Under the pieces are notes generated by a model. That model was not told the origin of the DNA and did no database searches. It worked only from the letters and a program-made list of their open reading frames with translations. Shown here in pieces: positions 10,711 through 22,470 of a stretch of DNA of 64,000 nucleotides. The DNA comes from Epiperipatus broadwayi (taxonomy: Eukaryota; Onychophora; Udeonychophora; Euonychophora; Peripatidae): positions 1,114,001 to 1,178,000 of the forward strand of contig JAQFVV010006426.1 of the NCBI GenBank assembly GCA_028023455.1. The letters run 5' to 3'. Position numbers and translations under genes: made by a program. Position 1 is the stretch's first letter. The number at the start of each line of letters is the position of its first letter.

Positions 10711-13700
10711 AACTATAAAATTTACATCAACACTAGAAATATGAATTTCACATTTTTTCGACCCAAAAATATGTAAAATATAAGATACAATTATGTAAGT
10801 CCCAAATGTTATTTTAAATATGGACAAAACAATCACTACATTACAAAAATTGGCTAAAATATTATTTAGATCACTGTCATTAAACACAAATCAGGGTAGA
10901 GTTAAATCTTATTTATATTAAACAATTTTTTTTTGTTTTGTATTCAAGTGTTGTGAAAGATGGAAATTCACACAATTATTAAATGTGATATTGATTATAG
11001 TTAACAAGCACACATATTATGAATTTATAGTCAATGATTAAGTCTGTTTTCTGAAATTAATTCTGTGAGCTGTAGGATCACAATTCATAATTTGGCTATT
11101 ACAAAATGTAAGATATAATAAATTTGTAGAGATTGCTTAAATGATTTCCATTCAAAAAAATGTATCTGTAAGACTTTTAACTTTTATAATGATTTAACAC
11201 TGATAAATGTTTAAGGTATTATAATTTTTGAAAGATTGGCATATAATTAAAAGTAATAAATACATTGTAAACAATGCGAATTTTTGTTGATCATATATTT
11301 ACATCCACAAATGCTATTTTATTAGTTTGATTGATAAGTCTTTGATATAATAGTATTGTGAATCCAAAATTTAAACATTTCTATTGAAAGGAATACTTGT
11401 TTGTTATAATAACCCATTTGAAAGACAAGTTTTTGTCTTTTTAATATGTATTTTGTGATTTGTGTGTAGATTATGACATATATATATATTGTGAGGGTCG
11501 CTTACAAGCTTGACCAAACCAACCCATGGCTACTCATGACCAAACCTACCCATGGCTACTTATATCACCAATTGTGCCCATTCCAAACTTACACTTAGCT
11601 TAAATAATGTTTCATTTTGATATACATACATTGTATGCATTATTTTACTATCTCAAAACATAACTATATGTGGTTATGTGATATGTAAATATTTTTTGCT
11701 TAAACAAATAATAAAAAGATTAAATCACGAGAAGCAATTTTTTTTGTCATTTCACATATATATATAAAAATAATGAGGAAAATCACACTTCAAAAAAAAA
11801 AGTAGTACAAATATATATATCAACAATATTGAATTTATTTTTATTGTCTTGTACATCACTAATTTGAACAGTACAATGACGTGGACTGACATTTATTAAC
11901 TATGGTAATGAACTAAGATCAAAACAGTCACTATGTAAACAAGTATGAGAATGAAATTATATTTTTATTACATGACTTTTAAATCGATTATCTACTTATA
12001 ATATGCACAACAATGAGCAACTATTGCAATAAAAATGGGAATGAAAATTTTGATATGCTAGGCAACGTAAATCATGCTCTATATAAAAACAAAATCAATT
12101 TTTATACATCGTTTTTGTGAATGACATATGTGCTATAGAAAGCCAACATCTTCAGAAAAATGTTTCTTTTGCTATAGAAAATGGACACGCCATTCCAGAG
12201 ATCTGATGTTTTCAGATATATAATTTTAATATAAGACCGCAACAAGTCAAAGAAATATTTGAAGCGCAGGAGAATAATTTCATGTGATTGAATAAAATCA
12301 GAAAATTGTTTTGAACTGACATTAAACAAAATAATTATAACAATTCTATTTGAACACGAACTGAAGGATGATTGCCAGTATTCAAAGTGGAACTATGAAA
12401 TAATCTTTTATTGTGTGTAAAATCTATAAAATACAAACTATAGCTGATTTAAAAACATTATATATAATTAATCACCATGCAATATTGTCTGGCTAAACTG
12501 CCGATATCATAGGTGGATTGTTGTTTTTCCTACCATGGAAGCATGAAAATTTCCTTTACCTACTCTTGAAATGCCGAAGAAACATCTTTTGTCCAACATG
12601 AAGTGCTTACCTATGGATCCATAGAAAGACTGAGTGAGGGCCAATGCAGAATTGTTCCAAGTGTACAATGAACAGATGGCAATGAATGACCTGCTTTTTG
12701 GTTAAGGAGAACCATTTATAATGCATGATCTATGCATATATGAGTGACTTTTGCCAGCTCATCAAGTTTAATTAAATCGATTTAAAGGAATTCTGAATTT
12801 TTAATTATGTGTTCTAATTTTATGACTACTTTTTTTATTTTTTTTTTTCATATTTCATTTTTTTTCATACTTGGAAACATAAAACTTTTGTGATTTAATT
12901 TTTTGGGAGAGTTCATTTTTAAATAGAAGTCGAAAGTAGAGGGGGGATGGTTAATATTAGTTGAAATTTTCTTTTGTAAATAAAGTTTAGATTAGTCTTT
13001 CTCCACTCATAGTGACATGACATTTGATTATTAACCACTTGATACTAAGGTAAGATTTTATTATGATACCACATTAAATACACTTTAATAGGACAGAGTT
13101 TATGTTGCTTGTTTCATGTTTATTAACAGTCATTATATTTGTTCTTTTGTATGAATGATTAATCTCCTTGGGTGAATGATCTTTACTATCACGTTAGGAA
13201 TTGCATATAGATTTTAGGTGGGGAGGTCCCAAGGAAATCAAGCACAGACCACTCGAATTGAACTGTGATGAAAAAGTAAACATACCAACGGAAAAATTTA
13301 ACTTAGCTATTCAGATTCGTGTTTATGGTAAATCAATCTTATTTTTGTTTTTATTTTTGTTTGAACTTTGTAAATAATTGGGGTCATTAGCATGAATTTT
13401 TATTAAAGGGATTATGGGTATGGCAACATAAACTTGTTAAATTACTGATATGATAAAAGTCCATTGTTAACACTCATATTTTCTTTTTAATATATTGTTA
13501 AAACATTTTTGAGCTTTTTTTGTTTTTTTGTTCTCTAAGAAATGTTAATGAATTTGTTAATCTCAATTCAGTCTCTCTAGTTTATTAAATCAACTTTGTA
13601 TTTATTCATTAATCTGCAGCCTCAAACATACACACACCCACGCCATACTTATATAATAGAATTGAAAATTAGTTGGGTGATGATACATCATATTAATTGT
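10711..13700. other. gene-free AT-rich stretch
   Basis: No gene recognised. A 26 bp unit, TGACCAAACC-ACCCATGGCTACT, is doubled at 11511-11562. Short TA microsatellites occur near 11480 and 11755. Open frames here are short and lack any recognisable motif. Confidence 0.5.
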
Positions 13701-14138
13701 AATCTATATAGAGGTGCGGCAGTTATCAGCTGGCATTAATGCATCCCTGTTAAGAGAATCAAAGGCGAATTCTCCCCGAGATCAAACACTGCAGTATAAC
13801 AGAACCAGAAAGAGGTGAGAGGTGGATGAACTAACCTAAATTGTATCTAAATTCAGTAAATAGATTTAGAGCAAGTCAATTGAAGGAGGATACAATCATT
13901 GATCACATACTTCATCGCATCATCTCCAGCATCCTACCTGAAGACCCAAAGTCCGTCCGTAGACAGATGCGAGCCTCTCTTTTTTGGATCGTTACTTCTG
14001 GCATCCAATGTCTTGGGCATGAACTCAGATAGTTGTCATATCATACCTGGAAGAATCAATATAATGATCAGTTGCAATTTCAAAACATAAGTCATTGGGA
14101 ATCTGATCATATATATAAACCATACGTTCCGTTACAAT
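13701..14138. other. less AT-rich segment left of the LTR element, unidentified
   Basis: Base composition is visibly more balanced than the surroundings, with short overlapping open frames (13841-14032 and 13899-14090). No domain was recognised. It could be part of another repeat that served as target for the LTR element. Confidence 0.35.
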
Positions 14139-14959
14139 ATATATTGTAACCGGACCCCCATACAACCCTTTTATTACATCGGTTGTAACAATTTTCTGAT
14201 GAGCATGCTGCAGGAAGGAACTATCGATTGGCATTCCCCAATGCAGATGTTAATGCCCCCTACAACAATATTTCCTGCTCATCAGAGGATGTAGTACCAT
14301 AGAGACTGGAAGCATCTAAACATTTCTATGTTTGGTTTTCCAAACAGCGCCATTAGAGTTCCGTCTCACTACAACCTGACTTGCCTAGGTCTAGTTATGC
14401 CAGACTTAGCTCAGAAGGCATGAGATTCTCATGAACAAGTGCTATAACAGATGAGTGATGCAATAAAACAAAACAGAATTGGACAACTGGATAACTAAAT
14501 TTAATTTTTAGTAACAATAATTTTATTAAATAACAATTAATTTGCAAGTTCTAATAAAGTTCATTCCTATCCATGTGATGACTCATTTTCATTTCATTTA
14601 TGAAAAAGTTAGAAGCAGTTTGTTGATCAATAGTTCATTTGCAATTCATTTTAATAAAGTTCATTCCTATCCATGTGATGACTCATTTTGATGTATCTTA
14701 GGTAAAGGATTCAAAGGGTCTTTTAACTAGTAGATGTCTACCAATACTGCGTGAATATTTTCCACTCTTTATTTCATATCTGTACATCCCTTTTAGGTAG
14801 GTAAATAGGTAAGATGGGCTATTCCAGATCTGTAAGGTTTCTATAATTCAGTCAAGTATCAATGTACATTGGTGCTCATAAGTTTCATTATTTTCTTTGT
14901 ATACAAACGAGATTCATGTAAGCATTTGTAATTTTTATAGTACATTATGTAAACAATCC

Positions 14960-15520
14960 TTGGTTTGTGGACTATCCATAGTCCAGTCAGTGTAAATGTG
15001 CATCTATGTGCATAAGTTTCATTACTTTCTCCACATAATACCAATATGCAGGCAAGCATTTATAATCCATATAGTCTTTCATTATTTTATTTATATTTAT
15101 CAAAACAAATAATGTGAACAATTCTGAGTTTGTGGATTATTCATAATCCAGTCAGTGTAAATGTGCATCTATGTGCATAAGTTTCATTACTTTCTTTACA
15201 TAATACCGATCTGCAGGCAAGCATTTATAATCCATATAGTCTTTCATTATTTTATTTATAATTATCAAAACATAATGTGAACAATTCTGAGTTTGTGGAT
15301 TATTCATAATCCAATCAGTGTAAATGTGCATCTATGTGCATAAGTTTCATTACTTTCTTTACATAATACTGATCTGCAGGCAAGCATTTATAATCCATAT
15401 AGTCTTTCATTATTTTATTTATAATTATCAAAACAGATAATGTGAACAATTCTGAGTTTGTGGATTATTCATAATCCAGTCAGTGTAAATGTGCATCTAT
15501 GTGCATAAGTTTCATTTATA
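14960..15520. repeat. 165 bp tandem array in the left LTR, about four units
   Basis: TCAGTGTAAATGTGCATCTA recurs at about 14987, 15152, 15315 and 15480. The unit also contains TGCATAAGTTTCATTAC, CTGCAGGCAAGCATTTATAA, TAGTCTTTCATTATTTTATT and GTTTGTGGATTATTCATAAT. The same array, with about four units, is in the right LTR (19600-20150). Confidence 0.9.
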
Positions 15521-15596
15521 ATTTTCTATTTTCATGCAGCTACATTATTCATAATTCTCATTTATAAATTTCCAGTAACAAACGTATTTTTATACA

Positions 15597-15880
15597 GTTA
15601 CTTCAAAATTTCAATTTATAATTTATAATAAAGATGTTCAAATATTTTTATAAAATAATTTTTGTGCAGCTACTTCATAATTTCAATTTATAATTTATAA
15701 TAAAGATGTTCAAATATTTTTATAAAATAATTTTTGTGCAGCCACTTCATAATTTCAATTTATAATTTATAATAAAGATGTTCAAATATTTTTATAAAAT
15801 AATTTTTGTGCAGCTATTTCATAATTTCAATTTATAATTTATAATAAAGACATTCAAATATTTTTATAAAATAATTACCT
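15597..15880. repeat. 72 bp tandem array in the left LTR, four units
   Basis: Each unit runs ACTTCATAATTTCAATTTAT through AAAGATGTTCAAATATTTTT to AATTTTTGTGCAGC. There are four copies here and only two in the right LTR (about 20229-20366). Confidence 0.92.
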
Positions 15881-16464
15881 TCCAGTTGACTAGTCTGATT
15901 TATTCAAAAAGAGGGCGAGTTATTTCATCTAAATAACATTATCTTGGAAAATCATGGCTTGGTATGGAGAGTCAAGAAGCTGTTAGTTTACTCTTTTATC
16001 ATTACAATTCCCTTAATAACGCTTTCTTTTTCCATTTTTAAGTGTTTGTAAAAGCTATATTTTAAGAGACGAAAGTCAGAATTAAGTAATACACTTTAAA
16101 AAAAAAATCCAATCTTATCTACCTCTCTCTGAATTGATAGAACAGCTTTTCCGCCGTGTCTGATTTGCATACTGCCTCATTTTAGCCCAAATGTTTTTTC
16201 TTTTCTTCTTAATGATTGGATAATCTAATTTTTTAGTGTGAGAGATAAGAAAGCAAAATGATATAACACTTTATTCAAAACCATCGATCAAAAAATTAAA
16301 AATATAATCTTTTTAACAAATCACAGCTTTTATTTATCTCTTTATTTTGAAACTATAAACTTTTTGCTTTATTTCATTCCCAATTTGATCAAATCACGCT
16401 AGTCATTTTTAAATGGGGGGGGGATCTTTTGTATATATATACGAGGAACAGTATATCTGTTTCA

Positions 16465-16480
16465 TTACCCCCCACCAAAT
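16465..16480 (-). promoter_or_regulatory. probable polypurine tract (minus strand)
   Basis: On the minus strand TTTGGTGGGGGGTAA runs straight into the TGAAACAG start of the LTR. Its position and G richness fit the plus-strand primer of an element read leftwards, in agreement with the strand of the gag-like ORF. Confidence 0.55.
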
Positions 16481-17015
16481 TTTGGGATGAAATCGCCTGG
16501 AAGTTCGATTTTATTCCATATACTATACACATCATTTCTCATTACTGCATTTCTATTGGTTTTAGGTTTGCTGATGAAATGGGTAAGATGAGCTGGAAAA
16601 GTGAATACATGAACTATAGCCTCCAATGCCGGGATAAGCACAAACTACCAGTACACACTGCCCCATGATGTCACGAGAAAATATCTCATTTTTAAGCACT
16701 ACCTCTCTTGTACCTAGAAGGATCATCCAATGAAGAGTAGGAGCCAGAAAAAAAACAATTTGGCACTCAGCCAACCCTGCTCAACTTCTGTGAGTCTTAA
16801 GGGCTTATTCATTTGGTCTATTCATGAGACCAAGGCCTATACATGAGGCCTATATATATGCACTGCTGGACTACTCTTGGAGCACAACATCCAGGTCTGG
16901 ATAGTGCCGAGCATATACTTCGGAGCATCATAACACAACGCATCCAAGCAGCTCTGCTCAATCATCAACCGATCTCAACATGAAAAACACAAGTCCATGC
17001 ATCACTACATCACAC
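16481..17015. other. non-coding part of the LTR element's internal region
   Basis: Lies between the proposed polypurine tract and the second ORF. It has short frames only, none recognised, and a composition less AT-rich than the host flanks. Confidence 0.4.
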
Positions 17016-17366
17016 TCACAAACTTTCTCCATCAGCTTTCACTATTTTATTGTTCTGAATTATACCTACGGTTTGGTTTAGGAGACTAAGGATCATGATC
17101 AGTTCTCCTATAATACTCTTCTGATTATAAGGTGACACACTTCTAGATCGTCTTTTTGTTGGGAGTTTCTCATGCTCAACATCACTGTGGTGGCTTGCTT
17201 CTTCACTTCCATATTTTCTTTGCTGATCCTTGTTACTGATTGATCTTCTAATTACACGGGTCCAATATAGACCATGAACACCATCTATGGATTTTCTCCT
17301 GTTCCTCTTCCATGGTGTTACTTCATTTTTACATAAAAGTTTCTTTTTAAATGGTTCTTCTGGCAT
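17016..17366 (-). CDS. small basic ORF of the LTR element
   Basis: A 116-residue minus-strand ORF starting MPEEPFKKKLLCKNEVTPWK. It is rich in Arg, Lys and Ser (KRNRRKSID, PTKRRSRSVSP). It starts 21 bases after the stop of the upstream gag-like ORF and in another frame, so it may be the detached C-terminal, nucleic-acid-binding part of one original Gag-like protein after a frameshift, or a second small ORF. No zinc knuckle or enzyme motif is visible. Confidence 0.4.
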   Translation of the reverse strand: MPEEPFKKKLLCKNEVTPWKRNRRKSIDGVHGLYWTRVIRRSISNKDQQRKYGSEEASHHSDVEHEKLPTKRRSRSVSPYNQKSIIGELIMILSLLNQTVGIIQNNKIVKADGESL

Positions 17367-17386
17367 AGTAATTATTTTTTTGGTAT

Positions 17387-18470
17387 TTATAAAAGTTTCT
17401 TGTTGCTAATTTTTTTCACACTGATAAATCCCGAGTTTTCAGATTCCTTTTTCATGTCTTTTCCTGCGTAAGCAACTATATTTTTAATAACTGTCTTTAT
17501 ATATTTTTTTTCTGTACTCAATTTCTGATTTGAGTTTATTGAGTTTTTGTTTATAATTTTTATATATGGCTGAGGACTAATACACTTTTCTTTCCAATTT
17601 ATGGTTTCTTTCTCTATCTCTGTTACTATTTCATAGCATATATCAGACAATTTTTCTGAATTATTTTCTTCTATATTGGACAGTTCCTTCGTTATATGAG
17701 AATTAAGTTTTTGATTATGTTCATTTTTATGTTTTTCCTCTTCTTGAAGATCAGAAGATTTTAATTTTGCTTTATTAGATTCATTTTCATCCATTTGAAA
17801 CTCTTTTACTGTGTTTGATACTATTTCAGTCTCAGATTCCGTATATACTGTTTCTTTCTTTTCAATTTTAGAGATATATTCCACAATCAGAAGTTTTCCT
17901 GAAGGTGGACTGACAATTTCGAAATCACCCTTTGTAATTTCAATTTCTTCCTTTTTAACAATCTCAAATTTTGCTTCATCAGTAATAGGATATTCAATTT
18001 GTGATTCTTTTAAAATATCTTTGGTTGGAAATTCTAAAGTTTCCTCCTCATCCAATTTTTTAGACTGAGTTATTTCTTTTATTAACTGGTTGAACTTTTC
18101 ATTCTGATTTTCCACTGCTTCTATGATTTGTTTTTCTATTCTTTGGTTTGCTTCTATTGCTTGCTTGTTATCTTCTCGTTGTTTGATATCGTCTTCTCTT
18201 TGTTTATCTCTTTTTTGATTATCTTCTTCTCATTGTTTGATATCATCTTCTCTTTGTTTATCTCTTTTTTGGTTATCTTCTTCTCTTTGTTTATCTCTTT
18301 TTTTGTTATCATCTTCTCTTTGTTCATCTCTTTTCTTTTGGTCTGCTTTTATAATTTCCATTAACTGGGCTAACATGGATGTCTCCCCTGTTTTCTATGA
18401 TTCCTCATTTGCTTTGGCTTCTTGTTTATCTTCTTTCTCAGGAAGATCCTCTATGCTTTCTGTATTCATT
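17387..18470 (-). pseudogene. decayed coiled-coil gag-like ORF with internal tandem repeats
   Basis: On the minus strand one frame runs from an ATG near 18468 (MNTESIEDLPEKEDKQEAK) to a stop at 17387, broken by a TAG near 18399 and a TGA near 18234. The part still open from an ATG at 18115 is 242 residues. Between 18360 and 18170 an approximately 11-residue charged unit (KRDKQREEDNQ and variants) is repeated about four times, a probable coiled coil. The TGA lies where the parallel repeat has CGA, so it is a simple point mutation. The rest is rich in Glu, Lys, Ile and Ser. It sits between the two LTRs, which makes a Gag-like role the most likely; no capsid or zinc-knuckle motif is visible. Confidence 0.55.
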
Positions 18471-18775
18471 TTTTTTGACTTTGATCTGGTTTTCATCAAT
18501 ATTTTATTCTACAGTTTATTTGTATTTTTTTATTTCAACTTTGATGAGCTTCTCTCTCCATCCACACCATGATTTAACTCCATCTTCTTCAAAATGCCTG
18601 TTTTATTCTCTATGCCATTCATTTTTGTGTTGTTTTTCTTTTAAACTTTTATTTTTCCACCCTTCTAGAACAAATCACATCACTGCATCATATGCACTGT
18701 TCATATCACAGAATCGTGATCTGCTTATGCCTATGGGTAGGCTAGTTAGATAAGGCCTCGCAGTAGAGCGGCAAA

Positions 18776-20950
18776 TGTAACCGGACCCCCATACAACCCT
18801 TTTATTACATCGGTTGTAACAATTTTCTGATGAGCATGCTGCAGGAAGTTACTATCGATTGGCATTCCCCAATGAAGATGTTAACGCCCCCCTACAACAA
18901 TATTTCCTGCTCATCAGAGGATGTAGTACCATAGAGACTGGAAGCATCTAAACATTTCTATGTTTCGTTTCCCAAACAGCGCCATTAGAGTTCTGTCTCA
19001 CTACAACCTGACTTGCCTAGGTCTAGTTATGCCAGACGTAGCTCAGAAGGCATGAGATTCTCATGAACAAGTGCTATAACTGATGAGTGATGCAATAAAA
19101 CAAAACAGAATTGGACAACTGGATAACTAAATTTAATTTTTAGTAACAATAATTTTATTAAATAACAATTAATTTGCAAGTTCTAATAAAGTTCATTCCT
19201 ATCCATGTGATGACTCATTTTCATTTCATTTATGAAAAAGTTAGAAGCAGTTTATTGATCAATAGTTCATTTGCAATTCATTTTAATAAAGTTCATTCCT
19301 ATCCATGTGATGACTCATTTTGATGTATCTTAGGTAAAGGATTCAAAGGGTCTTTTAACTAGTAGACGTCTACCAATACTGCGTGAATATTTTCCACTCT
19401 TTATTTCATATCTGTACATCCCTTTTAGGTAGGTAAATAGGTAAGATGGGCTATTCCAGATCTGTAAGGTTTCTATACTTCAGTCAAGTATCAATGTACA
19501 TTGGTGCTCATAAGTTTCATTATTTTCTTTGTATACAAATGAGATTCATGTAAGCATTTGTAATTTTTATAGTACATTATGTAAACAATCCTTGGTTTGT
19601 AGACTATCCATAGTCCAGTGAGTGTAAATGTGCATCTATGTGCATAAGTTTCATTACTTTCTCCACATAATACCAATATGCAGGCAAGCATTTATAATCC
19701 ATATAGTCTTTCATTATTTTATTTATATTTATCAAAACAAATAATGTGAACAATTCTGAGTTTGTGGATTATTCATAATCCAGTCAGTGTAAATGTGCAT
19801 CTATGTGCATAAGTTTCATTACTTTCTTTACATAATACCGATCTGCAGACAAGCATTTATAATTCATATAGTCTTTCATTATTTTATTTATAATTATCAA
19901 AACAAATAATGTGAACAATTCTGAGTTTGTGGATTATTCATAATTCAGTCAGTGTAAATGTGCATCTATGTGCATAAATTTCATTACTTTCTTTACATAA
20001 TACCTATCTGCAGGCAAGCATTTATAATCCATATAGTCTTTCATTATTTTATTTATAATTATCAAAACAGATAATGTGAACAATTCTGAGTTTGTGGATT
20101 ATTCATAATCCAGTCAGTGTAAATGTGCATCTATGTGCATAAGTTTCATTTATAATTTTCTATTTTCATGCAGCTACATTATTCATAATTCTCATTTATA
20201 AATTTCCAGTAACAAACGTATTTTTATGCAGTTACTTCATAATTTCAATTTATAATTTATAATAAAGATGTTCAAATATTTTTATAAAATAATTTTTGTG
20301 CAGCTACTTCATAATTTCAATTTATAATTTATAATAAAGATGTTCAAATATTTTTATAAAATAATTACCTTCCAGTTGACTAGTCTGATTTATTCAAAAA
20401 GAGGGCAGGTTATTTCATCTAAATAACATTATCTTGGAAAATCATGGCTTGGTATGGAGAGTCAAGAAGCTGTTAGTTTACTCTTTTATCATTACAATTC
20501 CCTTAATAATTTTTTTTAAGTGTTTGTAAAAGCTATATTTTAAGGAGACGAAAGTCAGAATTGAGTAATACACTTTAAAAAAAAATCCAATCTGATCTAC
20601 CTCTCTCTGAATTGATAGAACAGCTTTCTTTTCCGCCGTGTCTGATTTGCATACTGCCTCATTTTAGCCCAAATGTTTTTTCTTTTCTTCTTAATGATTG
20701 GATAATCTAATTTTTTAGTGTGAGAGATAAGAAAGCAAAATGATATAACACTTTATTCAAAACCATCGATCAAAAAATTAAAAATATAATCTTTTTAACA
20801 AATCACAGCTTTTATTTACCTCTTAATTTTGAAACTATAAACTTTTTGCTTTATTTCATTCCCAATTTGATCAAATCACGCTAGTCATTTTTAAATCGGG
20901 GGGGGGGGGATCTTTTATATATATATACGAGGAACAGTATATCTGTTTCA
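18776..20950 (-). repeat. right LTR (5' LTR by minus polarity), 2175 bp
   Basis: It is collinear with 14145-16464 and has the same ends. Over the first 300 bases the two differ at roughly nine positions, so they have diverged by a few percent since insertion. It holds the 165 bp array (about 19600-20150) and two copies of the 72 bp unit. On the minus strand TATATAAAAG lies about 25 bases inside its start. Confidence 0.9.
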
Positions 20951-20956
20951 ATATAT

Positions 20957-21861
20957 TTAGAAGAACTTGAATTTAGACTTTCAGGCTCTCCACAGCTGTC
21001 CATTCCATCTTATACAACCGACACACTTGACCCTATCTATGTGAAAAAAATAAATGATATCCAATATATCAGGGATGTCCAACAAGTCGATCATGATCCA
21101 CCGGTTAATCGCAAAGCCATTTTTGGTCGATCGCAAGGCCAATCTGGGAAAAACTTTCAAGTAATGAGTGAAACAAATTAAGTCAAGATTTTCAAGTTTT
21201 TTTGTTATTTTTGTTCTAATTTTTTTCAATTCTAGAGAAGTGAAGTCCACTAAACTGTATCTTTATTGAAAATAATATTTTTAATCTTGATTTAATGTAG
21301 CTAATTTGAATCAATAAACATTGTTAATAATTACTTATGTTGCTTTAATTCCTCTCAACATGAGTTTTTTGGCCTGTTAAATAATTGTTATTTTTTACTA
21401 GGTATATATATAAAAGAGTGTGTATTTCACACCTTCCTCCACTTAGATTACGCCTACGACAACAAGTTGATCACAACACATTTTTAAAATAAAAAGTAGA
21501 TCTTAAAAACACAAAAGTTGGCCACCCCTGCAATATATGTATTTCATGCTAAACCAGCAAATTATCAGTTGGACCAGATCATCATCTCCCACACATATAT
21601 ACAATCAATGTTCAGTTTTCATTAAGATACCAAATCCTTAAACTTTAATGAACAAGCTTCAATCGTCTCCACTCTCCAACTCTCAGCCATCCATATCATT
21701 AAAAATCCGAGGATTTGATCCAACTAATGAGTGCTGGTTTAGCCTAAAATATATTGGAGATGATTTATTTTTTTCATATGTATGTGGTCATGTGTATCGG
21801 TTATATAAGATAGAATAGATAGATGTGGGGAGCTTGAAAGTCTGAGTTCAAGTTCTTCTAA
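20957..21861. mobile_element. long-TIR (fold-back) element, split by a hAT insertion
   Basis: TTAGAAGAACTTGAATTTAG at 20957 is the approximate reverse complement of the sequence ending TTCAAGTTCTTCTAA at 21861. Pairing continues inward through GACTTTCA-GCTC-CCACA, TATA-AACCGA-ACAC, ATGTGAAAAAAATAAAT and CCAATATAT. It then resumes on the far side of the hAT element with GCTAAACCAGCA and AGTTGGA-CA. Each arm is thus at least 160 bp. No ORF is present. The left end touches the right LTR of the neighbouring retroelement. Confidence 0.8.
21070..21530. mobile_element. non-autonomous hAT element, 461 bp
   Basis: The left end CAGGGATGTCCAAC and the inverted right end CAGGGGTGGCCAAC are hAT-type termini. 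The 8 bp CAATATAT is found on both sides (21062-21069 and 21531-21538), the exact target-duplication length of the hAT superfamily. The CGATCGCAA motifs just inside the left end are also seen in this type of hAT end. No transposase is encoded. Confidence 0.92.
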
Positions 21862-22283
21862 TTACATTAAGTTTAGTGTAGATAATACACTTGTATTTAA
21901 ATATATATATATTTAAAGGACTTCATGCATGGCATACAATGATATATATTTGTTTGTCATAGATTGAATCCTGGCCAGTTATAACTTCAAAAATTTTCAG
22001 GTTCTTATTAGGCATAAACATTTTACCAGGAAACTAACCCATAGCCATGTTGATTGATAAATAGGTGTCTAGTTAATCTTAACAAGAAAGTAAAACAAAA
22101 ATAGAAAACATTCAGTTTCTCATCACCTGGAAATTGGAAAATCTGGTAATATCTTATTTTTTAGTGTTTATCTAAGGGACACTGTTAGGTAGATCTTTGC
22201 TTTCAGTAGGCTATTTAAAAGCTGTTTTACCTATAATTAATTTAATTTTTTTATTAATAATAATTTATTTGAAATTATTTTAG
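21862..22283. other. sequence before the first visible SMG6 exon
   Basis: Presumed intron of SMG6. It holds a dispersed-repeat copy at about 22000-22090 (related to 5225-5350) and ends with the pyrimidine-rich acceptor TTTTAG before 22284. Confidence 0.5.
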
Positions 22284-22470
22284 GCAGGAAATTCAAATAA
22301 AATTTGTAGAAGCCATATTTTTGGACATAAGTTACTGTAATGAAAAAAATGTGGAACAAGCAATGTGGAAATCTGCTTTTTACCAAGTCATTGAAGCTTT
22401 TAGAAGGCAAATGAGTGATGGAGATGACTCTGCATTTTTAAAGGAGCGGCTACTTAATTTTCTTGAAGAG
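22284..22470 (+). CDS. SMG6: SMG6 exon A (start of the EST1 domain in this window)
   Basis: The exon follows a TTATTTTAG acceptor and ends at the GAG|gtaata donor. Read from 22285 it gives 62 codons beginning QEIQIKFVEAIFLD and ending KERLLNFLEE; the first base completes a codon from an unseen upstream exon. WKSAFYQVIEAFR is the conserved helix pair at the start of the EST1 fold. A second AG at 22286-22287 could also serve as acceptor, giving an exon that starts at GAA; the sequence alone does not decide. Downstream it is spliced over a 73 bp intron in phase 0. Confidence 0.9.

Larger units (their letters stand above)
14145..16464 (-). repeat. left LTR (3' LTR by minus polarity), 2320 bp
   Basis: It is bounded by TGTAACCGG and CTGTTTCA and matches the right LTR along its whole length. 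It contains a 165 bp array (about 14986-15530) and four copies of a 72 bp unit (about 15597-15880). It is longer than the right LTR by 145 bp, which equals two 72 bp units. Confidence 0.9.
14139..20956 (-). mobile_element. non-autonomous LTR retroelement with very long LTRs
   Basis: Two direct repeats, 14145-16464 and 18776-20950, share the start TGTAACCGGACCCCCATACA and the end ACAGTATATCTGTTTCA, so both have TG...CA ends. They differ by a few percent plus array-length changes. The same ATATAT is found immediately outside both ends (14139-14144 and 20951-20956), a possible target duplication, though low complexity weakens it. The 2.3 kb internal region carries a gag-like ORF on the minus strand. 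A G-rich tract (minus strand GGTGGGGGGTAA) abuts the left LTR, where a polypurine tract is expected for minus-strand polarity. No pol motif is present, so the element depends on another element's enzymes. Confidence 0.85.

Noticed and set aside
10279-10887. Two minus-strand frames rich in hydrophobic residues
   Set aside because: They overlap the small TIR element and the ACTTTCACA array; low-complexity AT-rich sequence explains the openness.
14859-15059. Minus-strand 66-codon frame, repeated almost identically at 19491-19691
   Set aside because: Its duplication is simply that of the two LTRs; the frame lies in the 165 bp array and has no coding features.
18128-18753. Overlapping + strand open frames rich in Phe, Ser and Leu
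   Set aside because: They are the antisense shadow of the charged repeats of the minus-strand gag-like ORF and have no hydrophobic-domain logic of their own.
18750-18775. tRNA D-arm-like text (AGTAGAGCGGCAAA) as a primer-binding site for the minus-strand LTR element
   Set aside because: A usual primer-binding site should start with TGG; pairing to an internal tRNA segment is possible but cannot be supported by eye.
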